From: Vibrio maerlii
Lineage (GTDB): Bacteria; Pseudomonadota; Gammaproteobacteria; Enterobacterales; Vibrionaceae
Assembly (NCBI RefSeq): GCF_003415655.1
Contig: NZ_QRHC01000003.1
Span: 249,526-313,525 of the forward strand
DNA: 64,000 nt
Direction of reading: 5' to 3'
A program made the translations under genes and the position numbers. The notes beneath the pieces are model-generated. The model did not search any database. It was not told the DNA's origin and worked only from the letters and a program-made list of their open reading frames with translations. Below, in pieces: positions 18,727 through 28,945 of the stretch (position 1 is its first letter; the number at the start of each line of letters is the position of its first letter).

Positions 18727-19164
18727 CTAAAGTGAACGACGGCTAAACTGCAGGGTTGCAAATTCATCCATCTGTTTTTGCTCCGCTTTGTCGAGACGCA
18801 TTTGCTTCTCTTTTTGTGCTTTTTCTAGCATCCATTCATACGACTTACGCTGCTTTCTCATCTCTAACCAGTACTCGCGGCAGTTCTCAACTTGATCTTT
18901 AAAGTGTTGCTCCGCTTGCTTCTGTTTAGCAAGAGTCTCATCCATCTGAGTTAAGAATCGATTCAAGTGGCCGTACTCACTCGCGGTTAGCCCTTGTTTA
19001 CCACGATCAATCAGTTGATTGCAGTAATCCATGCGGTACTGCTCAATTTGCTTCAGCTGTTGGTAGTAGTTCTCCAGCTCACTGTTAGCACTGTTTAGCG
19101 CGAGTACCGCTTGGTTCTCTTTCTCTTTTGCTTGTTCTTGCAAGAATTCCAAAGCTTGGCTCAT
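18727..19164 (-). CDS. fliJ: FliJ, export chaperone-escort / ATPase stalk protein
   Basis: FliJ is a coiled-coil stalk linking the FliI ring to FlhA. The 145-residue protein is predicted to be almost entirely helical, with heavy Gln/Glu/Lys content. Position after fliI (12-base gap) and size fit FliJ; the sequence itself is weakly conserved in the family. Confidence 0.9.
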   Translation of the reverse strand: MSQALEFLQEQAKEKENQAVLALNSANSELENYYQQLKQIEQYRMDYCNQLIDRGKQGLTASEYGHLNRFLTQMDETLAKQKQAEQHFKDQVENCREYWLEMRKQRKSYEWMLEKAQKEKQMRLDKAEQKQMDEFATLQFSRRSL

Positions 19165-19176
19165 ATGAGGTTACCT

Positions 19177-20505
19177 TTAACCACCAAGGGAGCTTTTCAG
19201 CATGTTGACACACATATCGTATGGCACAGATTCTTTCATGCTCTGTTGCAGGTACTCATCCAAGCGAGGCTTCAAGGTGAAGGCACTGTCAATCGCAGGG
19301 TCAGTGCCTGGCTTATAAGCACCAATCGAGACTAGGTCTTGGTTCTTACGACAAATAGACAGCACTTGTCTTACCGCCTTCGACATCAGCATGTGCTCTT
19401 CAGTGGTAATCTGCGGCATGACACGACTCACTGACTTCTCAACATCGATCGCAGGATAGTGGCCTGCATCTGCCATTTCACGTGATAGAACAATGTGACC
19501 ATCAAGGATGGCTCGTGAAGCATCAGCAATGGGGTCTTGAAGGTCATCCCCCTCGGTAAGTACAGTGAAGAAAGCTGTAATTGAGCCTTGTTCATCACTG
19601 CCATTACCAGCTCGTTCGACCAACGCCGGCAATTTCGCGAATACCGACGGCGGATAACCTTTCGTGGCCGGCGGCTCGCCAACCGACAATGCAATCTCAC
19701 GCTGCGCCTGTGCGAAACGAGTCAATGAATCCATCAAAAGAAGAACGTCCAAGCCTTGATCGCGAAAGTATTCCGCTATGGTTAACGCCGTCTGACAGCC
19801 TTTTAAACGCATCAGTGGTGAAGCATCCGCGGGAGCAGCAACGACGACAGAACGCTGACGACCATCTGGGCCCAAAATTTCTTCGATAAACTCTTTAACT
19901 TCTCGACCACGCTCACCAATCAAACCGACCACAACCACTTGCGCGGTTGTACCACGTGTCATCATGCCAAGTGTTACCGATTTACCGACACCAGAGCCGG
20001 CAAACAAGCCAATACGTTGGCCTTTGCCAACGGTAAGCAAGCCGTTGATTGCCTTCAAACCCACATCGAGTGGCTCCGAAATGGGCTTTCGTGCGAGTGG
20101 ATTAATCGGTTCAGAGTTAAAAGAAGCGCGCTGCTCGGTATAGATCTCACCTAAGCCATCAATTGGGTTACCAACCCCATCAATAACACGACCAAGTAGC
20201 TCCATCCCAACAGGAAGACCATCTTCAGAGGTTAAGGGTGTTACCTTTGCTCCCGGCAGGACACCGGTAATTTGCTCACTCGGCATCAAAAATAGATTAT
20301 CACCTGAGAAGCCGACAACTTCAGCTTCCATTGAACCGGAGATAGTCTCTACACTCACCAAGCTACCCACAGGCGCTTTACAGCCTGTCGCTTCTAAGGT
20401 AAGACCAACGACACGAACTAACTTACCCGACGCGATAGCACGGGACTTGTGACCTTCGACTTTGTATTGAGATAGACGTTCGACTAATGGCAGCATGCTA
20501 CTCAC
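19177..20505 (-). CDS. fliI: FliI, flagellum-specific ATPase
   Basis: FliI energises substrate unfolding and release at the export gate and resembles the F1 beta subunit. The 442-residue protein has a Walker A motif ([12 protein letters not shown], about residues 165-176), Walker B in [19 protein letters not shown], and the export-ATPase core [18 protein letters not shown]. The start overlaps the end of fliH by 8 bases. Confidence 0.97.
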   Translation of the reverse strand: MSSMLPLVERLSQYKVEGHKSRAIASGKLVRVVGLTLEATGCKAPVGSLVSVETISGSMEAEVVGFSGDNLFLMPSEQITGVLPGAKVTPLTSEDGLPVGMELLGRVIDGVGNPIDGLGEIYTEQRASFNSEPINPLARKPISEPLDVGLKAINGLLTVGKGQRIGLFAGSGVGKSVTLGMMTRGTTAQVVVVGLIGERGREVKEFIEEILGPDGRQRSVVVAAPADASPLMRLKGCQTALTIAEYFRDQGLDVLLLMDSLTRFAQAQREIALSVGEPPATKGYPPSVFAKLPALVERAGNGSDEQGSITAFFTVLTEGDDLQDPIADASRAILDGHIVLSREMADAGHYPAIDVEKSVSRVMPQITTEEHMLMSKAVRQVLSICRKNQDLVSIGAYKPGTDPAIDSAFTLKPRLDEYLQQSMKESVPYDMCVNMLKSSLGG

Positions 20506-21298
20506 TCATCTGATGGCGATTCTTGCCACAAAAAGACTGGATAACGTTACGGATTCGCTCTTCCATACGATAGTTCACCGAAGACTCACCCGCCTCGATT
20601 TGTAGGTCGCCACGATTTAACGCTGGCTCTGCAACCAGTGTCCAGTTACGACAATCCAGCTCCGCTTCACCATAAGCAGAACGAATAATGTCGCAATCTT
20701 CTGGTGTTAACTTGATGGTGATTGGATGACCAGCAATAGGAAGCGCTTCTACTGATTCTTTTATGGTATCCAAGATCACTTGAGGATTGGTTTGCACTTC
20801 TATATGAACCACTTCTTTAACTAAAGTCAGCACCATATCTACCAACTGCTTCTCAACTTGGCTACTCATTAGTTCAAGTGGTTGTGCAAACTGGTTAGCA
20901 AGGTTCATAAAGTGTTCGACTTGCTGCTGGATAAACTCTTGACCAGCGGCAACGCCCTCCGCTTGACCTTGGGTAATACCTTCCGCTTTACCTTCTTCAA
21001 GCCCTTGTTCTTTACCTTTTTCATAACCTTGTTTGAAACCGGCTTCTTGACCTAGCATCAAGCCTTCTTGATAGGCCCCCTGCTTGATCAGTTCAATCTC
21101 TTCTTCTGTCAGTTGAAGTGGTTCTTCTTCCGTAGGCTCATCAAAGTTTGGTACCCAGCTTGGGTCATAGTTAAACGCCGTTTCTTTTGCGTCTTTGCTT
21201 ACTTCAGAGGTGTAATCAGGCAGGCCCCATTTTTTAGGTTGCTCTAGATTCGCATCTTCGTCTGGACGTAAGAATCCTCGTTTGCGATCAATTGCCAT
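20498..21298 (-). CDS. fliH: FliH, negative regulator of FliI
   Basis: FliH binds FliI and FliN and brings the ATPase to the C-ring. The 266-residue protein has an acidic N-terminus and a run of GxxxG-type repeats (about residues 80-120), the packing helix seen in this family, followed by the conserved C-terminal FliI-binding domain. It lies 91 bases after fliG and overlaps fliI by 8 bases. Confidence 0.95.
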   Translation of the reverse strand: MAIDRKRGFLRPDEDANLEQPKKWGLPDYTSEVSKDAKETAFNYDPSWVPNFDEPTEEEPLQLTEEEIELIKQGAYQEGLMLGQEAGFKQGYEKGKEQGLEEGKAEGITQGQAEGVAAGQEFIQQQVEHFMNLANQFAQPLELMSSQVEKQLVDMVLTLVKEVVHIEVQTNPQVILDTIKESVEALPIAGHPITIKLTPEDCDIIRSAYGEAELDCRNWTLVAEPALNRGDLQIEAGESSVNYRMEERIRNVIQSFCGKNRHQMSE

Positions 21299-21389
21299 GT
21301 GGTTTAACCCTCTTAGTAAGCTTTGGGGAGTGGAAATGAATACCGCAGCGAAATTGCTGCGGTATCATTAAGTTATTACATTTAAACAA

Positions 21390-22445
21390 TTATAGGAACT
21401 CGTCGGCACCGCCAGATAGCATCAATTCACCGCTATCGGCCAATCGACGGGCGATACCCAAGATTTCTTTCTGCGCCGCTTCTACGTCTGCAACACGCAC
21501 TGGAGGCATCGCTTCAATGTCATCACGCATCATATCGGCAGCACGTTTAGACATGTTCTTGAAGATCTTCTCACGAAGCGCATCATCAGCACCTTTAAGT
21601 GCACGCTGAAGCACGTCTTGTGGAACATCTCTAAGCAGCTTCTGAACACCTTGATCGTCCACTTCGATAAGGTTCTCGAATACGAACATAAGGTCTTGGA
21701 TCTGCGTAGCCATGTCTTCATCTTGGTCGCGAATTTGATCCATCAAGATGCCTTCCACGCTGTTATCCATGTAGTTCATGATTTCAGCTGCAGCCTTCAG
21801 ACCACCGATCTTCGCCGCTTGAGCACCAGCTTGACCAGCAAACTGTTTCTCCATGATCTCATTCAGTTCAGCAAGCGCTGATGGCTGAACCTCTTCAAGG
21901 TTCGCGATACGCATCATCAGATCTAAGCGAACACGCTCAGGGAACTGAGATAGAATTTCTGCCGACTGATCCGCCTCAAGGTATGATAATACAATGGTTT
22001 GAATCTGCGGGTGCTCATTAATAATGATGCTCGCTACCTGACGAGGATCCATCCATTTAAGGGAATCCAGACCTTTAGAGCCCGTTCCGAGCAGGATTTG
22101 ATCAACCAGGTTATTCGCCTTGTCTTCGCCCAGTGCAGCAACCAACGCATTACGCATGAAGTCTTCACTGCCCATACCGATATTGGTGTATTTCTGAATA
22201 TCTTCCAAGAATGCTCGGTGAACCGCGCTCACTTTATCGGTATTCAGATCCGTAGCTCGAGCCATTGCACTACCTACACGCTGAACCTGTTTTGGCTCTA
22301 GGTGACGAATAATGCCCGCCGCATCTTCTTCATTCAGGCTGAGAAGCAGGATGGCTGCTCGCTCATCACCTGAAATAGTGGAAATATCGACTTCAGTGCT
22401 AACTTCTGTAGATTCTTCGTTAGCAGGTACAATTTCGTTAGGCAT
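21390..22445 (-). CDS. fliG: FliG, motor switch protein that generates torque
   Basis: FliG contacts the stator and the MS ring. The 351-residue protein has the EHPQ motif (NEHPQIQ, about residues 140-146), the middle domain and the C-terminal torque helix with the conserved charged residues (REKIFKNMSKRAADMMRDDIE). The start overlaps fliF by 8 bases. Confidence 0.97.
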   Translation of the reverse strand: MPNEIVPANEESTEVSTEVDISTISGDERAAILLLSLNEEDAAGIIRHLEPKQVQRVGSAMARATDLNTDKVSAVHRAFLEDIQKYTNIGMGSEDFMRNALVAALGEDKANNLVDQILLGTGSKGLDSLKWMDPRQVASIIINEHPQIQTIVLSYLEADQSAEILSQFPERVRLDLMMRIANLEEVQPSALAELNEIMEKQFAGQAGAQAAKIGGLKAAAEIMNYMDNSVEGILMDQIRDQDEDMATQIQDLMFVFENLIEVDDQGVQKLLRDVPQDVLQRALKGADDALREKIFKNMSKRAADMMRDDIEAMPPVRVADVEAAQKEILGIARRLADSGELMLSGGADEFL

Positions 22446-24171
22446 CTTGCATCCAGTTCTTCACTACTTGAGCTGCTAGCTCTGGTTCATTCGCTACAAG
22501 CGCACGAACCGCTTTCAGCACATCTTCATCTTTGTGTAGGTTTGGCAGGTCAATACCAGTACCAAACTCAAACAAATCGCCACCTTCGATGTCACCACCG
22601 ATCAGGCTAGTCTCACCGTCCATACCAACTGGCATGCCGTCAGGACCGTACATTTCATCTTCTTCCTCATCCGCATGAGGGTTAAGCAGTTTCTTCATCG
22701 CTGGACGAACAAGTACCAACACGATGATGATGATAACGAGGCCACTAACGAACCAGCGAACCCAATCATTAAAGTTAGGGTGTTCCCAAATTGGCACGTC
22801 CGCGATGCTTTCAACTTCCATCTCAGCAAACTTAACGCTTAGCACGTTCAGCAAGTCACCGCGAGCTTCGTTGTAGCCCACTGCACCAATCAAGACTTGG
22901 CGAATCGCCTGAAGCTCAGGTTCCGCTAATGGCACGTGTGTCACTTCACCCGTATCAGGATTAGTGATTTGACGATTTTTGATCGCAACGGCAACCGTTT
23001 GGCGATCAACAATACCCGTTTGACGACGTTCGTGACTGATGGTGGTATCCAGCTCAAAGTTACGAGTCGCTTCTTTGTGAACTGAACCGTTGCCCATCAT
23101 TGAGCCATCTTTCATCTGCGCCACATCTTGCGGAATAGACGCATCCGCAGGTGGCTGGTTACTTAGCGCACCTGGCACACCAGCAACGACACTGCCATTG
23201 TTGTAGTCTTCCAGCGTGTACTCACTTCGAGTCGCCGGTGTATTCGGGTCATATTGTTTGCGAGTTTGCTCAATCGCGCTGAAATCCATTTGGATATCTA
23301 CCTGCGCAGTATAGTTGCCTAGACCAAGTATAGGGATCAGGACTGAATCAATCTTCTCACGCAGCGCTTGCTCTTGCTTGCGCTCAAGCTCATGTTCTTT
23401 ACGACGTGCCGTCGAAGCAGGGTCTTGTGAGCCTGAGCTCAGTAGTCGACCATGCTGATCCGTCACCGTAATACGAGTTGGCGACATACCCGGTACCGCA
23501 CTTGCTACCATGTCCACGACAGAATCCACCTCTTCTTGATTGAGGTTTGCTCCAGTACGTAGCGTCAGGAAAACCGACGCCGAGGCTTCTTGGTTATGGC
23601 GGACAAACACGCTCTGCTTAGGCAAAGCCAGCAGTACCGATGCCTTTCGCACCTGGCGCATCTGTTCGATAGCCTTAGCAAGTTGACGCTCACGGCTTAA
23701 TTTCAGACGCTCTTGCTCCAGGCGTTGAGAAACCCCAAAGCCCATGTCTTGCAGCAAGATATCATCCCCCTGCTGAGAGCCTTGGTTCAGGCCTGCGCGA
23801 GCAAGGTTTAGCTTGAGATCATTATATGAGTTCGCTTCAACATTAACCGTATTGCCATCAAGGTTGTACTTCACCTTTTGCTGATCTAGATAATCAAGGA
23901 TTGGGATCAGTTCTTCTGTTTCGTAAGAGCCAAGCGGACGCATTTCCGGCTCTTTGACCCAAAAGAAAACCATGACAATCAGCGCCACACAGATAGAGAT
24001 TGAGAGCACAAGCACCACTTGACGCAATAGGTCAATATCACCGATTGCTAAATCAAGCTTTGAGGTACTTTTCTCATCGAGATCTGGGTTCTGAGTATCT
24101 AAATCACTCGAGGTCGAGCTCACTAGATCGGTGCTGTTATCACCGTTAGATACTGTTAAATCGGTACTCAA
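22438..24171 (-). CDS. fliF: FliF, MS-ring protein
   Basis: FliF forms the inner-membrane MS ring on which the flagellum is built. The 577-residue protein has an N-terminal membrane segment (about 50-72), two ring-building periplasmic domains, a low-complexity loop and a C-terminal membrane segment (about 455-478), ending in a cytoplasmic FliG-binding tail (LVANEPELAAQVVKNWM). The N-terminal cytoplasmic extension rich in Ser/Asp is typical of vibrios. It lies 67 bases after fliE. Confidence 0.97.
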   Translation of the reverse strand: MSTDLTVSNGDNSTDLVSSTSSDLDTQNPDLDEKSTSKLDLAIGDIDLLRQVVLVLSISICVALIVMVFFWVKEPEMRPLGSYETEELIPILDYLDQQKVKYNLDGNTVNVEANSYNDLKLNLARAGLNQGSQQGDDILLQDMGFGVSQRLEQERLKLSRERQLAKAIEQMRQVRKASVLLALPKQSVFVRHNQEASASVFLTLRTGANLNQEEVDSVVDMVASAVPGMSPTRITVTDQHGRLLSSGSQDPASTARRKEHELERKQEQALREKIDSVLIPILGLGNYTAQVDIQMDFSAIEQTRKQYDPNTPATRSEYTLEDYNNGSVVAGVPGALSNQPPADASIPQDVAQMKDGSMMGNGSVHKEATRNFELDTTISHERRQTGIVDRQTVAVAIKNRQITNPDTGEVTHVPLAEPELQAIRQVLIGAVGYNEARGDLLNVLSVKFAEMEVESIADVPIWEHPNFNDWVRWFVSGLVIIIIVLVLVRPAMKKLLNPHADEEEDEMYGPDGMPVGMDGETSLIGGDIEGGDLFEFGTGIDLPNLHKDEDVLKAVRALVANEPELAAQVVKNWMQDA

Positions 24172-24238
24172 TTTATTCTCCGCAAGGCTAATCGCTTACA
24201 AAATCAGGAACAAGGTTTATCAAATTAATAGCGGCCAA

Positions 24239-24550
24239 TTACACAGGCATGCTCATTAACTCTTTGTAAGCTTCCACGAGCTTATTACGAATCTGGATGG
24301 TTGCATCAAAGGCAACACTCGATTTGTTTCGAGCTATCATTACATCTGATAGTGAGACATCGGCGTCGCCTCTATCAAAACGAACTTGTAGATCACCTGA
24401 GGTCTTTTGAAGGCCGTTCACATTATTGATGGCTTGCGTCAACATATCACCGAAATCAGCACCCACCTTTTGGCCTGTTGCTGCTGATTGCGTGTTAAGC
24501 GCTTCAAGCTTCATTGCCTGCATTTCGCCTTGAATTCCACCAATATTCAT
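24239..24550 (-). CDS. fliE: FliE, MS ring-rod junction protein
   Basis: FliE links the MS ring to the rod and is the first exported component. The longest frame uses a TTG at 24562; the ATG at 24550, preceded by GAGG, gives 103 residues, the usual length. The C-terminal LSDVMIARNKSSVAFDATIQIRNK-type region is characteristic. It is first in the fliEFGHIJ run, with a sigma-54-type promoter 58 bases upstream. Its rod partners (flgB, flgC, flgF, flgG) are not in this window. Confidence 0.95.
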   Translation of the reverse strand: MNIGGIQGEMQAMKLEALNTQSAATGQKVGADFGDMLTQAINNVNGLQKTSGDLQVRFDRGDADVSLSDVMIARNKSSVAFDATIQIRNKLVEAYKELMSMPV

Positions 24551-24607
24551 TCCATACCTCAAATGCCGCCAAAAATATGGCGTATTGTTTACTATATTTA
24601 TTGACAG

Positions 24608-24623
24608 TGCAATCAGTATGCCA
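24608..24623 (-). promoter_or_regulatory. Sigma-54-type promoter upstream of fliE
   Basis: The minus strand reads TGGCATACTGATTGCA, a near-consensus -24/-12 element (TGGCA...TTGCA) between flrC and fliE. FlrC is the likely activator, by analogy with V. cholerae. Confidence 0.85.
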
Positions 24624-24661
24624 GAATTAATTCTCTAGCATACTCATACCTCATACAAGGA

Positions 24662-26068
24662 TCAGCTTGGGATATCGATTCCAGCATCGCGCATTTTCGC
24701 CAACTTGTAACGTAATGTGCGTGGGCTGATCCCGAGCTTCTCTGCAATTTCTTTACGACGACCATTACACTCAATCAAGGTTTCTAAGATAATTGCGTAC
24801 TCTTGATCGCGAAGCTCGTTGCCCAAACTTTCTGGAGCCGTTGTCGCTTTCTCTGGAGTTGGCTCTGCCACTGGTTTAACCGTTGGTGTAGCCTGACCTG
24901 TTTCGACGACTTGCTGTAATGAGTTGGCGTCTTGCCAATCCACACCTTCAAGCAAAATATGTTCGGCATTGATATTACCTTGGTCGCTCAGAATAAGTGC
25001 ACGCTGCACGACGTTATCTAGCTCTCGCACATTACCCGGCCATGGGTAAGCGGTCAGCTTAGCTATCGCTTGTGCTGAGACACTAGGTACGGGCATTCCA
25101 AGTTTCTTACAGTGGCGCTCAGTCAAGTGCTTTGCTAAGGGCTCAATATCACCAGTACGATCTTTGAGTGCCGGCCACGCAATTGGGAACACGTTCAAGC
25201 GGTAATACAAGTCTTCACGGAAGTTTCCTTCTGAAACATACTGCTTTAGGTCACGGTTACTGGTTGCCAATACGCGAACATCGAGCTTTATACTCTTGCG
25301 ACTACCTAAACGCTCCACTTCACGCTCTTGAAGAACGCGTAGCAGTTTTGCTTGCAAGTTCAGATCCATTTCGCTGATCTCGTCCAGCAAAATAGTACCG
25401 CCTTGAGCCTGCTCAAACTTACCTGGGCACGCCTGAACCGCGCCAGTGAACGCACCTTTTTCATAACCAAAAAGGGTCGCTTCAAGCATGTTATCTGGAA
25501 TGGCAGCACAGTTAATCGCTATGAATGGGCCATCTTTTCGATTCGAAGCATTATGGATGTAGCGAGACATCACTTCTTTCCCCGAACCACTTGGACCAAG
25601 CACCATCACATTCGCATCTGTTTTTGCTACTTTATCGGCTAGCTGCAGAAGACGTAGGCTCTTCTCATCGGCGACCACCGCATCACCATTGTCGTCAGAC
25701 TTAATTGGAGCGTAGCGGCTTACCATGTTAAGCAATACTTCAGGAGCAAATGGCTTCGCCATATAATCAATCGCTCCTTCCTTCATTGCCGATACCGCGT
25801 CTTCAATATTGGCGTAAGCCGTCATCAGCAACACGGGTAATTTTGGCCAATGCTGCTTGATGTTACGCAGCAATGCTAATCCACCCATACCAGCCATCTG
25901 CACATCAGAGACAACGATATCAACAGCATTAGATTTCAGTTTCACTAATGCATCTTCGGCACAGTCAGCTTCTAGCCACTCGTAACCCGCTAATGCAAGG
26001 GTATCGACTAGTGCTTCACGCAAACCTTCATCGTCTTCGACGATTAAAACTCTACTTTGAGCCATCAT
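24662..26068 (-). CDS. flrC: FlrC, sigma-54-dependent response regulator for class III flagellar genes
   Basis: FlrC is phosphorylated by FlrB and activates sigma-54 promoters of the basal body and hook genes. The 468-residue protein has a receiver domain (acceptor aspartate in IVVSDVQMAG, near residue 54), an AAA+ domain with Walker A GPSGSGKEV and the sigma-54 contact loop GAFTGA, and a C-terminal Fis-type helix-turn-helix (KEIAEKLGISPRTLRYKL). The ATG at 26068 overlaps the flrB stop by 4 bases (ATGA). Confidence 0.96.
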   Translation of the reverse strand: MMAQSRVLIVEDDEGLREALVDTLALAGYEWLEADCAEDALVKLKSNAVDIVVSDVQMAGMGGLALLRNIKQHWPKLPVLLMTAYANIEDAVSAMKEGAIDYMAKPFAPEVLLNMVSRYAPIKSDDNGDAVVADEKSLRLLQLADKVAKTDANVMVLGPSGSGKEVMSRYIHNASNRKDGPFIAINCAAIPDNMLEATLFGYEKGAFTGAVQACPGKFEQAQGGTILLDEISEMDLNLQAKLLRVLQEREVERLGSRKSIKLDVRVLATSNRDLKQYVSEGNFREDLYYRLNVFPIAWPALKDRTGDIEPLAKHLTERHCKKLGMPVPSVSAQAIAKLTAYPWPGNVRELDNVVQRALILSDQGNINAEHILLEGVDWQDANSLQQVVETGQATPTVKPVAEPTPEKATTAPESLGNELRDQEYAIILETLIECNGRRKEIAEKLGISPRTLRYKLAKMRDAGIDIPS

Positions 26069-27123
26069 TTATCTCCAATATTAGTACGGTCTTCAGAAAG
26101 AGAACGTTCGACAGGAACACACACCGTAAAGCATGCCCCGTCGCCCTCTTCCGAAATTAATTCTAATCGCCCTTCGTGTGCTCGACACACCATTTGCACT
26201 ACGGCTAAACCAAGGCCTGTACCTTGGGAGCGCGTTGTGAAGAAGGGTTCCATAATCTTATTTTTCAGTTCAGCTGGCACACCTGGGCCACTGTCTTGAA
26301 CCGAGATCTTTAGCTCACCATTGGCGACTCGGAAAAATACATCAACCTGAGACTCTTTTCCGGCAATTTGTACCGCATTAACCACTAAGTTGCTGACTGC
26401 AGAGGAAATTGCATTGGCATTGCCCATCAATTCTACTTGTTCAGACTCAACTTCTAAGAAGTAATCAATCTGGTTATTCTTAATCACGGTTTCGACCATA
26501 GGCTGAAACTCGGCAACTAGCTGAGCCACTGTGAACTTATTGACAACTTTGTTATCACCACCTTTGGCAAACAGCAACATATCATTCACTTGCTTTTCAA
26601 GGTCGTGAAGTCGATCCATCAATTTGGTCTGAAAGCGATCTTTCGTCGCCGGTGGCAAGTTTGGCGCTGCGAGATTCGAGGCATACAACATCGCACTTGA
26701 AAGTGGTGTTCGCACCTGATGAGCCAAAGACGCAACCATACGGCCCAACGACGATAGTCGCTGAAGGTCACTCACTCGGCTTTGTAGCAATCGAGTCTCT
26801 GTTAGGTCCGTGATTAAAATCAACTGACCATCTGTTGACGCTGAAATCGCTAGACGAACCTTACGACCATTCTTTAGTGAGATCTCATGACCATCATCGT
26901 CTTGCGGCGCAAACGCATTTTGGATGACCGAAAACCACTTCTCTCCGACTAAAGGTACTTCTAGCAAACGGTGTGCTTCAGGGTTGGCTTCGCGCACTTC
27001 CCCTTGTGTATCAAGCAGTATCACACCAGCAGGCATTACATCCAGTACTTGTTGGTATCGAGAAACTTGTTCTTCCAAGGTTCCCAAGTTTGAAGCCGGA
27101 CGCGGTGCGTTGCCTTCGGTCAT
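26065..27123 (-). CDS. flrB: FlrB, histidine kinase for FlrC
   Basis: FlrB is a soluble two-component kinase. From the chosen start at 27123 it is 352 residues: a PAS-like domain (about 30-110), an H-box histidine (SLAHQVRTPLSSAM) and a C-terminal HATPase domain (VSNLVVNAV, DSGPGVP, GTGLGLAVVQ). The open frame extends to 27168, but that codon lies inside a terminator/promoter hairpin and upstream of the inferred transcription start, so it cannot be used from the sigma-54-type promoter there. No membrane segment is seen, as expected for FlrB/FleS. Confidence 0.93.
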   Translation of the reverse strand: MTEGNAPRPASNLGTLEEQVSRYQQVLDVMPAGVILLDTQGEVREANPEAHRLLEVPLVGEKWFSVIQNAFAPQDDDGHEISLKNGRKVRLAISASTDGQLILITDLTETRLLQSRVSDLQRLSSLGRMVASLAHQVRTPLSSAMLYASNLAAPNLPPATKDRFQTKLMDRLHDLEKQVNDMLLFAKGGDNKVVNKFTVAQLVAEFQPMVETVIKNNQIDYFLEVESEQVELMGNANAISSAVSNLVVNAVQIAGKESQVDVFFRVANGELKISVQDSGPGVPAELKNKIMEPFFTTRSQGTGLGLAVVQMVCRAHEGRLELISEEGDGACFTVCVPVERSLSEDRTNIGDK

Positions 27124-27151
27124 GTCAGTATTCCGTATCATTAAAAATAAC

Positions 27152-27186
27152 AATAGCCTGGTATGCATAATACGTACCAGGCTATT
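27152..27186 (-). terminator. Hairpin after flrA, overlapping the flrB promoter
   Basis: A perfect 12-bp stem (27152-27163 with 27175-27186) and an 11-base loop lie 44 bases after the flrA stop. On the minus strand the stem is followed by a T-rich run (TTGTTATTTTT), as in an intrinsic terminator. The -24/-12 promoter of flrBC is embedded in the same hairpin. Confidence 0.75.
27164..27179 (-). promoter_or_regulatory. Sigma-54-type promoter upstream of flrBC
   Basis: The minus strand reads TGGTACGTATTATGCA, which keeps GG (-24) and GC (-12) with the correct 10-base interval. The predicted start near 27153 would give a leader of about 30 bases before the flrB ATG at 27123. FlrA activates flrBC in V. 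cholerae. Confidence 0.75.
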
Positions 27187-27229
27187 TAAACCAATTTATC
27201 AGTAACTTATAACAGCGTCGATATTTTGA

Positions 27230-28693
27230 CTATCTCTGTAAGTTGTATTTCCGCATCTTCTCAACCAAGGTAGTACGGCGCATTCCGAGCATATCTGCTG
27301 CTCTAGCGACCACACCACTCTGAGCGTCAAGCGCTTGACTGATCATATTAATTTCAACTTCCGCTAGCATTTCTTTGAGGTTCACACCCTCAGGTGGGAG
27401 CTCTTGAGGACCACCAGCTGTATCATTGAACTCCGCTGTATCTTCGAATGAAAAGTCTTCAGAGAAGATGTCAGAGAATACGTCCTGCTCTTGTTCTTCA
27501 ATTGGAATCGGCGACATTTCTGGTTGAAACTCAGGTATGTCGCTGTAACGATACTTAGTCGGTAAATGATTAACGTCAACTAAACTGTTTGGATAGAGAA
27601 TAACCATCCTTTCGACTAAGTTTGCTAGCTCACGAACATTTCCTGGCCAGCCATGCTCCATCAACGAATTGATCGCACGAGGTGTGAAGCAGATTGGCTC
27701 ACCACCTTCGGCTTCCATTCGCGTCATCAGCTCTTGCAATAGAAGTGGAATATCCTCGGAACGCTCTTTCAACGCAGGCATTTCGATTGGGAACACATTC
27801 AGACGATAATACAGGTCCTCGCGGAACTTACCTTCATCGATCATTGCTTCTAAGTTGCGGTGCGTTGCTGCAACAACGCGAACGTTAACTTTAATCGTCG
27901 TGTTGCCACCGACTCGTTCAAACGTACGCTCTTGCAGTACTCGAAGCAGTTTTACCTGCATCGTCATTGGCATATCGCCAATCTCGTCTAAAAAGATCGT
28001 ACCGCCTTCCGCTAGTTCAAAACGCCCTTTACGTCCAGTAATCGCACCAGTAAACGCCCCTTTCTCGTGCCCAAATAGTTCACTTTCAAGCAACTCCGCC
28101 GGAATCGCACCACAATTAATAGGAACGAACGGGCCATTGCGACGCGATGAGTGGTAATGGACATTGCGCGCCACCACCTCTTTACCTGTGCCTGACTCGC
28201 CAAGGATGAGAACGCTCGCTTCTGTACCAGAGACCTGCTCAATGAGGTGTCGTACCTCTTGAATACCAGAGCTTTGACCGACTAGGCTTCTGAACAGTGT
28301 ATTCTTGCGGTTGGTATGTGGTGTTTGAACGCCTTTACGGCCCAAGAAGTCTTTGCAATGACGTAATGCAGCACTCAGCTGAGGGTAGTTTAGGGGAAGT
28401 TCTAACTCTCCAACGTAATGCGGAAGATCTTCTACGTCGTAGGCACATTTGCCTAAAACTAACAGAGGAATATGGTTGGATTTTTTTAATGCAGTGGCAA
28501 GCTCAGTGTTGATCTTCTTACCGCATAAGTTACCCAGAATGCAGCCTGACCAAACCTTAGTCCAGTCAATGCTGTGTATTTGATCCGAACGGATCACTTC
28601 GCAGTGCTCGCCTACAAATTCCAAAATGTTGCGTAGATTGAGACGACTTTGTTCATTGTCGTCAATCACTAGCAGTTTTGCCAAGCCTTGCAT
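27230..28693 (-). CDS. flrA: FlrA, master sigma-54 activator of the polar flagellum
   Basis: FlrA (FleQ family) starts the flagellar cascade by activating flrBC. The 487-residue protein has an N-terminal FleQ-type receiver-like domain ([10 protein letters not shown] near residue 10) without a clear phospho-acceptor, an AAA+ domain (Walker [16 protein letters not shown] loop, Walker [11 protein letters not shown]) and a Fis-type C-terminal helix-turn-helix. In V. cholerae and Pseudomonas the family also responds to cyclic di-GMP and FlhG/FleN. It is monocistronic here, bounded by the fliS terminator upstream and its own hairpin downstream. Confidence 0.96.
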   Translation of the reverse strand: MQGLAKLLVIDDNEQSRLNLRNILEFVGEHCEVIRSDQIHSIDWTKVWSGCILGNLCGKKINTELATALKKSNHIPLLVLGKCAYDVEDLPHYVGELELPLNYPQLSAALRHCKDFLGRKGVQTPHTNRKNTLFRSLVGQSSGIQEVRHLIEQVSGTEASVLILGESGTGKEVVARNVHYHSSRRNGPFVPINCGAIPAELLESELFGHEKGAFTGAITGRKGRFELAEGGTIFLDEIGDMPMTMQVKLLRVLQERTFERVGGNTTIKVNVRVVAATHRNLEAMIDEGKFREDLYYRLNVFPIEMPALKERSEDIPLLLQELMTRMEAEGGEPICFTPRAINSLMEHGWPGNVRELANLVERMVILYPNSLVDVNHLPTKYRYSDIPEFQPEMSPIPIEEQEQDVFSDIFSEDFSFEDTAEFNDTAGGPQELPPEGVNLKEMLAEVEINMISQALDAQSGVVARAADMLGMRRTTLVEKMRKYNLQR

Positions 28694-28835
28694 ATGTTTG
28701 AGATATTGCCTTACATTTGAGAAATGAGTCGCCGATACCTTATTTCCTTAAGGTATATGATGAGAAGAAAGTCTTCAGCTAAGCGAAATAGAGCTACATC
28801 TATGGATTAACAATAGACAACTTTCTTTGATCGGC

Positions 28836-28866
28836 AACAAAAAAGCCATTAGGGCTACTAATGGCT
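28836..28866 (-). terminator. Terminator after fliS
   Basis: A 9-bp stem (AGCCATTAG at 28844-28852 with CTAATGGCT at 28858-28866) is followed on the minus strand by a run of T. It closes the flaG-fliD-flaI-fliS run and separates it from flrA. Confidence 0.85.
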
Positions 28867-28945
28867 TCTTATTTTATTTAATTAAAAAATAAAGGCAACC
28901 AAGCATTTAACTGATGTGAGGTTGGTGGAAAGAATAAGATTTTTC

